DNA of 5,489 nt from Asaia bogorensis (GTDB taxonomy: Bacteria; Pseudomonadota; Alphaproteobacteria; Acetobacterales; Acetobacteraceae), in assembly GCA_945871455.1 (NCBI GenBank), contig CAMBXJ010000319.1:1-5489 (forward strand). Reading direction: 5' to 3'. The translations under genes and the position numbers were made by a program. This document shows positions 5,323 through 5,489 of this stretch, in pieces (within the stretch, counting starts at the first letter, position 1; each line of letters begins with the position of its first letter). The notes under the pieces were generated by a model. The model ran no database searches. It had not been told where the DNA came from and saw only the letters and a list, made by a program, of their open reading frames with translations.

Positions 5323-5489
5323 CGGCGCCTTGAAGACATCGTCCGCATTCTTCTTCTGAGGTGCGGGCATCGAGTCATAGAGAACCTTGAAGTCGTCGAT
5401 CAGATTTTTCAGCCCATCGACATGCACCTGGGCGAACTTGCGGTAAGTATTCAGATCGTTCAGCGCGGTCATCTCCTGCGCGGGCCTTT
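5314..5489 (-). CDS. C-terminal part of a probable Spy/CpxP-like (LTXXQ) periplasmic protein (5' end cut off)
   Basis: Fifty-seven residues and a TAG stop are visible, and the frame stays open to the right edge. The segment is helical: a heptad-like stretch LNDLNTYRKFAQ, then LKNLIDDFKVLYDSM, then PAPQKKNADDVFKAPRA. The order 'helix - LYxSMPxxQKKNADxVF' matches the last helix and (L/M)xxxQ motif of Spy/CpxP-type proteins. These are periplasmic chaperones or metal/stress-response proteins whose proteobacterial members often end this way. The N-terminal signal peptide and first LTXXQ motif would lie outside the window. The in-frame ATG at 5474 is directly preceded by AGGAG with no spacing, so it is not a credible start. 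The family call rests on a short stretch and is tentative. The next genes also encode exported proteins. Confidence 0.6.
   Translation of the reverse strand, partial: RPAQEMTALNDLNTYRKFAQVHVDGLKNLIDDFKVLYDSMPAPQKKNADDVFKAPRA

Overview
The window is GC-rich (above 60% by eye). Every gene I can support lies on the minus strand, so transcription runs from right to left. Codon use strongly favours G/C in third positions, and this produces long mirror-image open frames on the plus strand that are not genes. The proteins suggest a proteobacterium, most likely an alphaproteobacterium of the Rhodospirillales/Acetobacteraceae kind. The hints are the LTXXQ-like tail, the small Tyr/Pro-rich secreted protein, and the amidohydrolase and acyl-CoA-dehydrogenase-type enzymes. 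This placement is inference, because there is no rRNA or marker gene.

In transcription order there are three blocks. (1) Envelope block, 5489-4490: the C-terminus of a probable Spy/CpxP-like (LTXXQ) periplasmic protein, a 99-residue secreted basic and Tyr/Pro-rich protein, and a 92-residue probable lipoprotein. (2) Modification block, 4292-2634: an Fe(II)/2-oxoglutarate-dependent oxygenase followed after only 3 bases by a class I SAM-dependent methyltransferase. This is a tight two-gene unit with its own plausible promoter. (3) Catabolic block, 2138-1: a COG3618-type metal-dependent amidohydrolase, then an acyl-CoA-dehydrogenase-fold flavoenzyme cut by the left edge. The latter belongs to the flavin monooxygenase-like branch.

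The oxygenase/methyltransferase pair probably acts in sequence on one small molecule or peptide; the substrate cannot be read from the sequence. The amidohydrolase and flavoenzyme look like parts of a degradative (often aromatic) pathway. They are separated by a strong perfect hairpin, but the two upstream regions share a near-identical 12-base motif, GTCCGAAATYTC, which may be a common regulator site. The 495-base stretch 2139-2633 holds no convincing gene. I see no tRNA, rRNA, CRISPR array, insertion sequence or integrase.
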